DNA from: Trichloromonas sp034006665
Lineage (GTDB): Bacteria > Desulfobacterota > Desulfuromonadia > Desulfuromonadales > Trichloromonadaceae
DNA length: 64,000 nt
NCBI RefSeq assembly: GCF_034006665.1
Contig: NZ_JAVESI010000001.1
Coordinates: 124,001 to 188,000 of the forward strand
Direction: 5' to 3'
In this document: positions 25,760 through 36,764 of the stretch, one piece after another
Layout: each line of letters begins with the position of its first letter
Numbering within the stretch: position 1 is the first letter of the stretch
Translations under genes and position numbers: made by a program
Notes under the pieces: generated by a model
The model's database searches: none
What the model was told of the DNA's origin: nothing
The model's input: the letters and a program-made list of their open reading frames with translations, nothing else

Positions 25760-26391
25760 TGCTCGTTCCCTTCAACCACCTTCGCGGCGACGGTTTCGGC
25801 CTTGCGCGGGGCATGGAGCGCCTCCTCAATCCGTTCCCAGATTTCCTCCCGCCCCTCTTTGCTCAGAGCGGAAAAGAGGGTGAAAGCGTCCAGGGGCAGG
25901 CCGGTGGTTTCGAGGATCGGCCCTATCTGGGCGGCGCGCCGGTTGCGGCTGACCTTGTCGATCTTGGTGATGACCGGAATGGTCGGAACCTCAAATTCTT
26001 CAAGCCAGTCGAGCAGATCGAGATCCTCTTCCCGAGGAACACGGCGGATATCGAAGAGCACGACCACCCCCCGAAGCTGCTCCCGTCGTTCCAGATAGGT
26101 CCGCACCATCGGCCCCCAGGCCTTCTTTACCGCCAGGGGAACCTTGGCAAAGCCGTAACCGGGGAGATCGACCAGGGAAAATTCGCCGTTGATGTCGAAA
26201 AAATTGAGCAGTTGGGTGCGACCCGGCGTCGAGGAGGTGCGCACTAGGCCGCGACGATTGACCAGGGTATTGATCAGGGTACTCTTGCCCACATTGCTGC
26301 GCCCGGCGAAAGCCACTTCGGGGCGTTCCTCCTCAGGGTAGTTGCCGGGGTGGGTGGCGCTCTTGATGAAGGCGGTGGAACGGATAATCAC
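25756..26391 (-). CDS. engB: Ribosome biogenesis GTP-binding protein
   Basis: 211 residues of the EngB/YihA/YsxC GTPase family involved in 50S subunit assembly. The P-loop is AFAGRSNVGKSTLIN. G2 T is in TSSTPGRTQ, G3 is DLPGYG and G4 is TKID. The start is GTG at 26391 with GAAGAGG upstream; homology to the family begins two residues later, so the longer upstream extension is not coding. It leads the run into cobS, cobC and the pab fusion, and placing a ribosome GTPase at the head of a cofactor operon is unusual but clear from 4 nt overlaps. Confidence 0.93.
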   Translation of the reverse strand: MIIRSTAFIKSATHPGNYPEEERPEVAFAGRSNVGKSTLINTLVNRRGLVRTSSTPGRTQLLNFFDINGEFSLVDLPGYGFAKVPLAVKKAWGPMVRTYLERREQLRGVVVLFDIRRVPREEDLDLLDWLEEFEVPTIPVITKIDKVSRNRRAAQIGPILETTGLPLDAFTLFSALSKEGREEIWERIEEALHAPRKAETVAAKVVEGNEQ

Positions 26392-26642
26392 GAAAACCTC
26401 TTCAGCGCTGAAGAAACGAGAAAAAACCAGGTGACGCGGGAACTTTAGCACAGGCGAAGGGAAAAAAACACCCTCACCACCCAAACCCGACCACGGCAAT
26501 GATTAAATCGGCGTCAAGGGGTTTGAATCGCAACCCTTACCCGTAAAAACCATTGCTTTTTTCTTCCAAAGCTGTTACCAAGTAGGCTGGTTTTGCGCCC
26601 CACCCCCACCGGAGCGCCCCATCAGCGGCTGCCGATTTCAAC

Positions 26643-26656
26643 TTTACATATGTAAA
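26643..26656. promoter_or_regulatory. 14 bp perfect palindrome before the secreted-protein gene
   Basis: TTTACATATGTAAA is a perfect dyad lying 24 bp before the ATG at 26681, upstream of the AAGGAG ribosome-binding site. Its position suits an operator close to the transcription start. The rest of the 290 bp gap (26392..26680) shows no gene. The regulator is unknown. Confidence 0.45.
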
Positions 26657-26680
26657 TCCACACCCAAGGAGACCTCTGCA

Positions 26681-27142
26681 ATGAACGTCCGCATACGGAT
26701 CAGCCTTTTCGCCATCCCGATCCTGTTTTTCGTACTTCAGGCAGGCCTTGTTTTTGGTGGGGAGTCCCGTCCCGGAAAATTCGTGACCATTGACGGCCAA
26801 GAAATCGGTTTCTTCCAGATCCAGGGGCGCCCGGTCATCAAAGGCTGGCTGAACGGAACCGCCATTGACATCCCTCTGGAAACGGTTTCGCAGATCGTCT
26901 TCTTCGACAGTCCCGACATCAACTACAGCATGTTCGGCAACGACATCAGTTCGGGCACCATCGAAGTTACCCGCAAAGCGGACGGCAAGAAGTTCTTGAT
27001 TCAAGACGCCTTCCTCCCTTCGGACTGTGACTGCACCTACATCACCTACACCTACCGCAACCCCTTCACCGAAGAGATCAACCAAGGCAATACCGCCGTG
27101 GACGGGCTACGCAAGATCATCTTCGACAACGACACGATGTAG
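26681..27142 (+). CDS. Secreted protein of unknown function
   Basis: 153 residues with a signal peptide (MNVRIRISLFAIPILFFVLQ, likely cut after VFGGE or nearby) and a mature domain rich in beta-strand patterns (KFVTIDGQEIGFFQIQGRPV, SGTIEVTRKADGKKF). A CDC pair occurs at about residue 115. It has no membrane anchor or lipobox. AAGGAG precedes the ATG. A hairpin terminator follows immediately, so it is a single-gene unit. I recognise no family. Confidence 0.7.
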   Translation: MNVRIRISLFAIPILFFVLQAGLVFGGESRPGKFVTIDGQEIGFFQIQGRPVIKGWLNGTAIDIPLETVSQIVFFDSPDINYSMFGNDISSGTIEVTRKADGKKFLIQDAFLPSDCDCTYITYTYRNPFTEEINQGNTAVDGLRKIIFDNDTM

Positions 27143-27168
27143 GCGATTGACCTTCACGAACATTCCTG

Positions 27169-27198
27169 ACGGGATCCGGCAACGGATCCCGTTTTTTT
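27169..27198 (+). terminator. Terminator after secreted-protein gene
   Basis: GACGGGATCCG / CGGATCCCGTTTTTTT forms a strong stem with a short loop and a seven-T tail, 27 bp after the stop at 27142. Confidence 0.9.
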
Positions 27199-27310
27199 AT
27201 TCCCGACGCCGACGCGCTTTGCCTTCTCCCTCTGGACATTCCTGGAAATTCTGCTATAAACTTAAATGAAGATAAAAATAGTCATCTATCCCGAACCCAA
27301 GGAGCCCGCC

Positions 27311-27823
27311 ATGCTCAGCCCGAAACTTCAGGACGCCCTCAACGAGCAGATGAAGAACGAGTTTTTCTCCGCCTATCTGTACATGGCCATCGCCGGCTAC
27401 TTCCAGTCCGAAGATCTCCCCGGCATTGCTTCCTGGATGCGGGTGCAGGCCTTGGAAGAGATGACCCACGGCGAGAAGTTCTACAACTTCATCGCCGACA
27501 CCGCCGGCCGTACCGACTTCCGGGGCTTCGAAGCGCCGAAAAACATCTACGAATCGCCTCTCGACGCCTTCCGGTACAGCCTTAAACACGAAAACTTCGT
27601 CACCGACCGCATCAACAAACTCATGGACTTGGCCAAGGAAGAAGGCAACCACGCGGCGCAGATCTTCCTGCAGTGGTTCGTCACCGAGCAGGTCGAGGAA
27701 GAGGCCGGCTTCTCCCTCATCGTACGCAAGCTCGAACGAATCGGCAGCGATGGCAACGGCCTGCTGCGCCTCGATGAGGAACTGGCGCAACGGGTCTTCG
27801 TGCCGCCGACCACGGCGGTCTGA
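27311..27823 (+). CDS. ftn: Bacterial non-haem ferritin
   Basis: 170 residues, a four-helix ferritin. The ferroxidase ligands are visible as glutamates in NEQMKNEFFSAYLYMA, EEMTHGEKFYNF (ExxH) and the later EQVEEEAGF. It oxidises Fe(II) and stores iron in a 24-mer cage. There is no methionine motif for interfacial haem that I can identify with certainty. The start is ATG at 27311 with AAGGAG upstream. A hairpin terminator lies 20 bp downstream. Confidence 0.94.
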   Translation: MLSPKLQDALNEQMKNEFFSAYLYMAIAGYFQSEDLPGIASWMRVQALEEMTHGEKFYNFIADTAGRTDFRGFEAPKNIYESPLDAFRYSLKHENFVTDRINKLMDLAKEEGNHAAQIFLQWFVTEQVEEEAGFSLIVRKLERIGSDGNGLLRLDEELAQRVFVPPTTAV

Positions 27824-27843
27824 GAGTTCCCACCCTCCCAACA

Positions 27844-27878
27844 CAACAAAGGCGAACCTTTCGGTTCGCCTTTGTTGT
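27844..27878. terminator. Bidirectional terminator between ferritin and ettA
   Basis: AACAAAGGCGAACC / GGTTCGCCTTTGTT is a near-perfect stem around a TTTC loop, lying between convergent genes. It ends in TTGTTG on plus and in TTTGTTG on minus. Confidence 0.8.
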
Positions 27879-27911
27879 TCGTTTGTCCAGCGAAGCGGGC
27901 AGAGGACGGAG

Positions 27912-29591
<1,680 letters not shown>

Positions 29592-29688
29592 GAAACGTAA
29601 AACCTCCCTGTGTATGGATTAAGATGGGCGTATCGTTCTTTCAAAAGCCTGAATCTTAGTCTTTTTCGTCGTCAACTTCCACCCCTAA

Positions 29689-30093
29689 ATCAGCCTCTGT
29701 CGGCAGGGCGATTTCGGGAGAAACTCCACCGCCGAAAAGCTGTGGAAACCGATCCAGACTCTTCAGGATGAGGCCTTTATCGACGAAGGACTGATCCGCT
29801 CCCTGCTGGAACGGCGCGCCGGATACGACGTCATTCTGCCCGGGACTCCGGAAGGTCTGGAGCCGCTTTTCGCCTGCCCCGCTCCCCGAGTGGCGCTCCT
29901 TTCCACCGGCGACGAACTGGTGGAACTGGGCGAGACGCCGGAACCAGGCCGGATCGTCAACGCCAACCAACACCTGCTCGCCGCCCGCCTGCGCGAGGAG
30001 GGCTGCGCCGTCATCCCCCGGGGAAGAAGCGGAAGTGCTCGTGCTGCGCCTGCCGCCGGGGCGGGCCAATGCCTGATTTTCCTTCGACAATGA
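29689..30093 (+). pseudogene. moeA-like remnant
   Basis: The frame is open from a stop at 29686 to TGA at 30093 but has no plausible start. The first half (STAEKLWKPIQTLQDEAFID, LLERRAGYDVILPG) I cannot place. It runs straight into RVALLSTGDELVELGE and RIVNANQHLLAARLREEGC, typical of the molybdopterin-binding domain of MoeA (molybdenum insertion). Then it drifts out of frame; EAEVLVLRLPPGRANA, which looks like the MoeA end, is in another frame to about 30071. The catalytic middle is missing. This is probably a decayed gene with deletions and a frameshift. Confidence 0.55.
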
Positions 30094-30144
30094 CGGCATC
30101 CCGATGTATCCTTCCCCCATCCACGCAACAAAGGAGACCAGGCC

Positions 30145-30330
30145 ATGTTCGGATTAGGCACGCAAGAGCTGATCATCATTCTCATCCTCGTCCTGATTGT
30201 TTTCGGCGCCGGCAAACTGCCCCAGGTCGGCAGCGCGCTCGGCAAGGGGCTGCGCAACTTCAAGCAGGGGATGAAGGATGATGATGCCGAGGGAAAAAAG
30301 AGGGAGGTCGAGGAGAAGAAGGACGAGTAG
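30145..30330 (+). CDS. tatA: Sec-independent translocase subunit TatA/E
   Basis: 61 residues with the TatA layout: short N-terminus (MFGLGTQE), one membrane helix (LIIILILVLIVFGAGKLP), the hinge, an amphipathic helix (VGSALGKGLRNFKQGMKD) and an acidic/basic tail. It forms the pore-like component for folded twin-arginine substrates. AAGGAG precedes the ATG. TatB and TatC are not adjacent. A terminator follows within 25 bp. Confidence 0.94.
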   Translation: MFGLGTQELIIILILVLIVFGAGKLPQVGSALGKGLRNFKQGMKDDDAEGKKREVEEKKDE

Positions 30331-30350
30331 CGGTTCATCCCTTCATCACG

Positions 30351-30393
30351 AAAAAAACCCGCCTTCCGGTCATCGGCAAGGCGGGTTTTTTTC
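30351..30393. terminator. Bidirectional terminator between tatA and OmpA gene
   Basis: AAAAACCCGCCTT / AAGGCGGGTTTTTTT forms a 12 bp stem with T runs on both strands, between convergent genes. Confidence 0.92.
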
Positions 30394-30417
30394 GTGATCG
30401 CGGAAAGTGCCCGGGAC

Positions 30418-31089
30418 TTAGCCCTGGGCGGCTCCGGCCCCTTGGGTGGGGGTGATGGTGATTTCGACCCGGCGGTTCAGCTGCTTGCCGGCTTCGGTGT
30501 TGTTGTCGGCGATGGGCTTGGTCTCACCGAAACCGAGGGTGTTCATACGCATGCCGTCGACGCCCTGGGACACCAGGGTGTTCTTCACCGCCATGGCGCG
30601 CTGCTCGGAAAGGCGCTGGTTCATGTCCTCAGCGCCGCTGCTGTCGGTATGCCCGGCGATGAGGATGGTGGTCTGCGGATATTGATTGAGCACCTGCGCC
30701 ACCCGGTTAAGCTCGGTCATGCCGCCCGGCTTGATCACCGAGGAGCCGACGTCGAAGAGCACATCCGACTTGAAGGTGACGGCGATGGTTTCCGCCTGGC
30801 GCTGCACGCTGGCGCTTTCGGTGTAGGCCAACTGCTCGCGCATGGCCGTTTCCTGGTTGTCCATATAGCGACCGATGGAGCCGCCGGCCAGGCCGCCGAC
30901 CAAGGCGCCGATGCCGGCACCGATGAGGGTTCCTTCAGTATTCCCGCCGATCGCCTGGCCGAGACCGGCCCCCGCCGCCGCGCCGACGCCGGTACCGATC
31001 AGGGCGCCCTTGCCGGTCTTGGTCTGAGGCGCGGCGCAGCCCGCCGCTGCCAGGGTCGAAGCCAAAAGCAAAACGATCAATCTTTTCAT
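30418..31089 (-). CDS. OmpA-family outer-membrane lipoprotein
   Basis: 223 residues: lipoprotein signal with lipobox LAAAGC (C18), a glycine-zipper segment (about 25-70; GTGVGAAAGAGLGQAIGG and a repeat of the pattern), and an OmpA C-terminal peptidoglycan-binding domain (about 105-215; IAGHTDSSGAEDMNQRLSEQ, RVEITITP). It probably anchors the outer membrane to the cell wall, like YiaD. ATG at 31089 is the only start consistent with a signal peptide. Confidence 0.92.
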   Translation of the reverse strand: MKRLIVLLLASTLAAAGCAAPQTKTGKGALIGTGVGAAAGAGLGQAIGGNTEGTLIGAGIGALVGGLAGGSIGRYMDNQETAMREQLAYTESASVQRQAETIAVTFKSDVLFDVGSSVIKPGGMTELNRVAQVLNQYPQTTILIAGHTDSSGAEDMNQRLSEQRAMAVKNTLVSQGVDGMRMNTLGFGETKPIADNNTEAGKQLNRRVEITITPTQGAGAAQG

Positions 31090-31309
31090 TGCCGTCTCCT
31101 GTGTTCGAGTTCGGATTAACGTGCCGCCGGGATGGCGACTGAAGGAATAATACCCGCCAAGGGCACCGATTGCAACCTCGTCCCCCCCCGGCATTGGCTC
31201 GAAGACCAGGAGGCCGTGTCAAGTCGCCGGCCTTAAAAGTTGAAAAATCCGCCGTTTCCGTGCTATCGTCCGGCCCTGTTTCAGCCATTTCAGAGATTGA
31301 GGTCATGCC

Positions 31310-31597
31310 ATGAAAATCACCCGTCTTGAGGTCGAGCAGGTCGCCCGCCTCTCCCGGCTGGCCCTGGAGGAGAGCGAACTGGAGGCCCTCACCGGTCAAC
31401 TGGACGCCATTCTCGGCTATGTCGACCAGCTCAACGAACTGAACACCGAGGGCATCCTCCCCACGGCCCACGCTGTTCCCATGGAAAACGCCTTCCGTCC
31501 CGACCAGGTCGCGCCCCCCCTCGGCGCCGAAAAGGCGCTGAGCAACGCGCCGGACGCCGACAACGGCTGTTTCCGGGTGCCCAAGGTTATCGAGTAA
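31310..31597 (+). CDS. gatC: Asp-tRNA(Asn)/Glu-tRNA(Gln) amidotransferase subunit C
   Basis: 95 residues, full length for GatC. VEQVARLSRLALEESELEAL at the start and AHAVPMENAFRPDQV in the middle are typical. It stabilises the GatA-GatB pair that transamidates mischarged Glu-tRNA(Gln) and Asp-tRNA(Asn). gatA follows after 230 bp, an unusually wide gap for this operon that is largely filled by a dispersed repeat. Confidence 0.95.
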   Translation: MKITRLEVEQVARLSRLALEESELEALTGQLDAILGYVDQLNELNTEGILPTAHAVPMENAFRPDQVAPPLGAEKALSNAPDADNGCFRVPKVIE

Positions 31598-31656
31598 ATT
31601 TGTTAGGAGTGAGGCGTGAGGGGAAAAGCCTCCCGCCGGCGCCCGTAATCACTACC

Positions 31657-31810
31657 GATGCTTTAGCGAAAAGCATCCCGTTGGATGGCTAAGCAAAAAG
31701 CGCCCAATGCCAGGCGCGCCATGGTCGAGCAATGAAGCGTACTGACGTACGTCGAAGCGGCTAGACGATGGCGGCAACGCAGCCGTTGGTGAGTTTTTGC
31801 AACGCCATCA
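31657..31810. repeat. 154 bp dispersed element, copy between gatC and gatA
   Basis: It shares an almost collinear sequence with 58486..58640: GATGCTTTnGCnAAAA, GATGGCTAAGCAAAAAGCGC, AGGCGCGC, GAGCAATGA, GTACGTCGAAGC, GGCAACGCAGC, GTTGGTGAGTTTTTGC, then ACGCCATCA. Left end GATGCTTTAGCGAAAA and the reverse complement of the right end (GATGGCGTTGCAAAAA) are imperfect inverted repeats. It encodes nothing obvious. It ends 19 bp before the gatA ATG, so gatA's RBS lies just outside. Confidence 0.85.
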
Positions 31811-31829
31811 TTTATTGGAGTCAACCCGC

Positions 31830-33299
<1,470 letters not shown>

Positions 33300-33307
33300 A
33301 GGATGTC

Positions 33308-33384
33308 GTAGGGGCGAACCTCGTGTTCGCCCGTTTTCCGTCCGGGATAAAACGATCAAGGGCGAATACAAAATTCGCCCCTAC
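33308..33384. repeat. Pair of GTAGGGGCGAA palindromes between gatA and gatB
   Basis: GTAGGGGCGAAC ... GTTCGCCC is followed 26 bp later by GGGCGAA ... TTCGCCCCTAC. Each half can fold, and the outer ends GTAGGGGCGAA/TTCGCCCCTAC pair with each other. Related copies occur at 34863 and 43937. Confidence 0.75.
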
Positions 33385-33411
33385 TGCGATAGATTGAATC
33401 GAGGATCGAGC

Positions 33412-34860
33412 ATGAAATCCAAATATGAAGTCGTCATCGGACTGGAAGTCCACGTCCAGTTGACCACCAAGACCAAGATTTTCTGCGGCTGTCCGACCGA
33501 ATTCGGGCAGGCGCCCAACTCCCAGACCTGCCCGGTTTGCCTGGGCCTGCCCGGCGCCCTGCCGGTGCTCAACAAGCAGGTGGTGGAATACGCCATCCGC
33601 ACCGGCCTGGCCACCCATTGCACCATCGCCCCCCGCTCGGTTATGGCGCGTAAGAACTACTTCTATCCCGACCTGCCCAAGGGTTATCAGATCAGCCAGT
33701 TCGAGTTGCCGATCTGCGAGCACGGGCATTTGGAGATCGAAACCGAGGACGGCGGCCGCAAGACCATCGGCATCACCCGCATCCACATGGAAGAGGACGC
33801 CGGCAAGCTGATCCACGGCGACACCCCGGAAACCGCCGGCGCCTCCTTCGTCGACCTCAACCGCGCCTGCACGCCGCTCTTGGAAATCGTCTCCGAACCG
33901 GACATGCGCTCTTCCGACGAGGCCATCGCCTATCTAAAAAAGCTGCATCAGATCGTGGTCTATCTCGGCGTCTGTGACGGCAACCTGGAGCAGGGCTCCT
34001 TCCGTTGCGACGCCAACGTCTCCATTCGCCCCTGGGGGCAAGAGAAACTCGGTACCCGCGCCGAACTGAAAAACATCAACTCCTTCCGCTTCATCAAGCA
34101 GGCCATTGAGTATGAGATCGAGCGGCAGATCGAGGTGATCGAGGAGGGCGGCAAAGTGGTGCAGGAAACCCGTCTTTTCGACGCCAACGCCGGCACGACC
34201 CGCTCCATGCGCGGCAAGGAAGAAGCCCACGACTACCGCTACTTCCCCGATCCCGACCTGGTACCCATCGTCGTCTCTCCCGAGTGGATCGAGAGCGCCC
34301 GCCAGGAGTTGCCGGAGCTGCCGGAAGCCAAGCAGGAGCGCTTCGTCCGCGAGTACGGCCTGTCGCGCTATGATGCCGAGGTGCTCACCGCCGAGCGGGC
34401 CATGGGCGATTACTTCGACGCTTGCGTGCGCCTCCACGACGACGGCAAGGCCTGCGCCAACTGGGTGATGGGCGAGGTCCAGCGCCGCCTCAACGACGAG
34501 GGAATTTCCATTGCTAACGCCCCCGTCTCCCCCGAGGCACTGGTCGGGATGCTTAAACGCATCGACGACAACACCATCTCCGGCAAGATCGCCAAGACCG
34601 TCTTCGACGCCATGTGGAAAAGCGGCAAAAGCGCCGACGCCATCATCGACGAGCAGGGCCTTAAACAGGTCACCGACACCGGGGCCATTGAGGCCGTCAT
34701 CGACCAGATCATCGCCGCCAACCCCGGCCAGGTCGAGGAATACCGGGGCGGCAAAGAAAAAGTCTTCGGCTTCTTCGTCGGCCAAGTGATGAAAGCCAGC
34801 CAAGGCAAGGCCAACCCGGCGGCGGTGAACGAACTGTTGAAGAAGAAGCTGGCGGGATAA
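33412..34860 (+). CDS. gatB: Asp-tRNA(Asn)/Glu-tRNA(Gln) amidotransferase subunit B
   Basis: 482 residues. YEVVIGLEVHVQL at the N-terminus, CPVCLGLPGALPVLN with zinc cysteines (with CGCP earlier), RKNYFYPDLPKGYQISQ and DDYRYFPDPDL-like HDYRYFPDPDLVPI are all GatB hallmarks. The C-terminal helical plus YqeY-type tail (about 330-482) binds tRNA. It phosphorylates the mischarged aminoacyl-tRNA and amidates it with ammonia from GatA. The start is ATG at 33412 with GAGGATCGAG upstream. Confidence 0.96.
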   Translation: MKSKYEVVIGLEVHVQLTTKTKIFCGCPTEFGQAPNSQTCPVCLGLPGALPVLNKQVVEYAIRTGLATHCTIAPRSVMARKNYFYPDLPKGYQISQFELPICEHGHLEIETEDGGRKTIGITRIHMEEDAGKLIHGDTPETAGASFVDLNRACTPLLEIVSEPDMRSSDEAIAYLKKLHQIVVYLGVCDGNLEQGSFRCDANVSIRPWGQEKLGTRAELKNINSFRFIKQAIEYEIERQIEVIEEGGKVVQETRLFDANAGTTRSMRGKEEAHDYRYFPDPDLVPIVVSPEWIESARQELPELPEAKQERFVREYGLSRYDAEVLTAERAMGDYFDACVRLHDDGKACANWVMGEVQRRLNDEGISIANAPVSPEALVGMLKRIDDNTISGKIAKTVFDAMWKSGKSADAIIDEQGLKQVTDTGAIEAVIDQIIAANPGQVEEYRGGKEKVFGFFVGQVMKASQGKANPAAVNELLKKKLAG

Positions 34861-34862
34861 CC

Positions 34863-34913
34863 GTAGGGGCGATGTTTGTCATCGCCCTGGGCGAACACAA
34901 GGCTCGCCCCTAC
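34863..34913. repeat. GTAGGGGCGA palindrome after gatB
   Basis: GTAGGGGCGATG ... CATCGCCC is followed directly by GGGCGAACACAAGGCTCGCCCCTAC, so two small hairpins sit back to back with outer complementary ends. It is the same family as 33308 and 43937. Confidence 0.7.
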
Positions 34914-34936
34914 AACCAACATGCCGGAGAATATCC

Positions 34937-35335
34937 ATGGACGAGACTCGGCTGCGGGAACGCATCGGCGACTACCTCAAGGCGCTGGCGCAACTGGAAA
35001 AAGCGGCGGCCCTGCCCAAGGATGAATTCGTCCGCGATTCGGTGATTCAGCGCTTCGAATTCACCCATGAGCTGGGCTGGAAGATGATGAAGCTGAAGCT
35101 CGAAGCGGAAGGGTTGCCGGTACGGACCCCGCGTGAAACGGTGCAGGAGGCGTTGCAGGCCGGACTGATCGAGAACGGCAATCTCTGGACCGACATGCAG
35201 AAGATGCGCAATCTCACCAGCCACACCTATCATGAAAAACTGGCCGACGACGTCTACGACTTCATTGTCGGCACGGGGATCGTCCTTTTTCGGCAACTGG
35301 CCGAGAAGTGCCGGACATGGCAGACGAACGCCTGA
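34937..35335 (+). CDS. HEPN-domain nucleotidyltransferase-partner protein (HI0074-like)
   Basis: 132 residues, an all-helical HEPN/NTase-substrate-binding protein. The motif RNLTSH at 91-96 fits the Rx4H HEPN active site, and FEFTHELGWKMMKLKLEAEG is typical of the family. In HEPN-MNT modules this protein is the putative RNase toxin and the neighbouring nucleotidyltransferase the antitoxin. The next gene overlaps its end by 19 nt, consistent with such a pair. Activity is inferred from family and context. Confidence 0.88.
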   Translation: MDETRLRERIGDYLKALAQLEKAAALPKDEFVRDSVIQRFEFTHELGWKMMKLKLEAEGLPVRTPRETVQEALQAGLIENGNLWTDMQKMRNLTSHTYHEKLADDVYDFIVGTGIVLFRQLAEKCRTWQTNA

Positions 35336-35643
35336 TTTTCGGTCTGGCCGAACGGCACTATGCCGACATGGCGGAGATCTTCCGGCGCTATCCCCAGATC
35401 GAACAGGTGCTCATCTTCGGCTCCCGCGCCAAGGGGACCGACAAACCCTGGTCCGACTTCGATCTGGCGGTCGTCGCCCCGACCCTGAGCGACAGAGACT
35501 TCTCCCAGCTCTGGAACGAAATCGACGACCTGCCCCTGGCCTTCAAACTCGACCTGCTGCACTGGGACAAACTGGGGGAAATTCCGCTGAAGGAAAAAAT
35601 CCGTCGGGAAGGTCGGCGGTTTTATCCATTGCCGGAAAAATAA
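35317..35643 (+). CDS. MNT-type minimal nucleotidyltransferase
   Basis: 108 residues of the pol-beta superfamily. VLIFGSRAKGTDKPWSDFDL contains the GS motif (G35, S36) and the metal-binding aspartates D47 and D49. A third acidic residue is likely D66 or nearby in FKLDLLHWD. It is the presumed antitoxin that adds AMP units to its HEPN partner in characterised systems. I chose ATG at 35317 with GAGAAG upstream; GTG at 35308 is an alternative. Confidence 0.88.
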   Translation: MADERLIFGLAERHYADMAEIFRRYPQIEQVLIFGSRAKGTDKPWSDFDLAVVAPTLSDRDFSQLWNEIDDLPLAFKLDLLHWDKLGEIPLKEKIRREGRRFYPLPEK

Positions 35644-35717
35644 TAAATAAGTGAATGGTGATTGGTTTTCACCTTTGCCAATCACTGATAACCAATCATC
35701 GATTTCGGAGAAACTCC

Positions 35718-36764
35718 ATGGCCATAAAACCCATCGAATACCATGACGGCGTCTGCCGGATGATTGACCAGCGCCTGCTGCCGACCGACGAGGTCTGGCG
35801 GGATTATTTCGACTATCAGGGAATCGCCGAGGCGATTCGGACCATGGTCGTGCGCGGGGCGCCGGCCATCGGCGTGGCGGCGGCCTTCGGTGCCTGGTTC
35901 GGCGCCCGCGATATCGACGAGGACGATTTCGACCGCTTCTTCGCCCGCTTCGAAAAGGTCTGCGCGACCCTGGCGGCGACCCGGCCGACTGCGGTCAATC
36001 TCAGCTGGGCGCTGGAACGGATGAAAAACTTCGCTAGGGCCAGCAGCTCCTATCCGGTAGAAGACATCAAGGTCACCCTGGAATATGAGGCGATGTCCAT
36101 CGCCGACGAGGACATCCGGGTCAATATGGCCCTGGGACGCCACGGTCAGGAACTGATTCCCGACGGGGCCCACGTCCTCACCCACTGCAATGCCGGGGCG
36201 CTGGCCACCGGCGGCTACGGCACCGCCCTCGGCGTGCTTCGCGCCGCCCGGGCGGCGGGCAAGAACATTTCGGTGCTGGCCGACGAAACCCGCCCCTTTT
36301 TGCAAGGCGCGCGGCTGACCGCCTGGGAATTGCAGAAAGATAACATTCCGGTCACCCTGATCTGCGACAACATGGCCGGCTACCTGATGAGCAAAGGCGA
36401 GATCGACTGCGTCATCGTCGGTGCCGACCGCATCGCCGCCAACGGCGATACCGCCAACAAAATCGGCACCTACACCGTGGCGGTGCTGGCCAAGGAGCAC
36501 GGCCTGCCCTTCTACGTCGCCGCGCCGACTTCGACCATCGATATGAGCCTGGCCAACGGCAGCGCCATCCCCATCGAGGAGCGGGACGCCTGCGAGGTGA
36601 CCCACTGCGGCGACAAACGAATCGCCCCCGAAGGCGTGGCGGTGCGCAATCCCTCTTTTGACGTGACTCCGGCCCGGCTCATTACCGCCATCATCACCGA
36701 ATGGGGAATCGCCTGCGGCGACTACGGCGAAGGGCTCAAGACCCTCATGGCCCGGGTGCGCTGA
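35718..36764 (+). CDS. mtnA: S-methyl-5-thioribose-1-phosphate isomerase
   Basis: 348 residues. VRGAPAIGVAAAFG near the start binds substrate. HCNAGALATGGYGTALG has the catalytic cysteine. VGADRIAANGDTANKIGTY has the catalytic aspartate. It isomerises methylthioribose-1-phosphate in methionine salvage or related 5'-deoxyadenosine recycling. No mtnB/C/D genes are adjacent. CGGAG precedes ATG at 35718. Its TGA overlaps the ATG of glnE by 1 nt. Confidence 0.95.
   Translation: MAIKPIEYHDGVCRMIDQRLLPTDEVWRDYFDYQGIAEAIRTMVVRGAPAIGVAAAFGAWFGARDIDEDDFDRFFARFEKVCATLAATRPTAVNLSWALERMKNFARASSSYPVEDIKVTLEYEAMSIADEDIRVNMALGRHGQELIPDGAHVLTHCNAGALATGGYGTALGVLRAARAAGKNISVLADETRPFLQGARLTAWELQKDNIPVTLICDNMAGYLMSKGEIDCVIVGADRIAANGDTANKIGTYTVAVLAKEHGLPFYVAAPTSTIDMSLANGSAIPIEERDACEVTHCGDKRIAPEGVAVRNPSFDVTPARLITAIITEWGIACGDYGEGLKTLMARVR

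Noticed and set aside
29656..30120. 154-codon minus-strand frame over the moeA-like remnant
   Set aside because: The plus strand shows MoeA sequence; the minus frame has no recognisable domain or start signal, although its acidic tail is protein-like.
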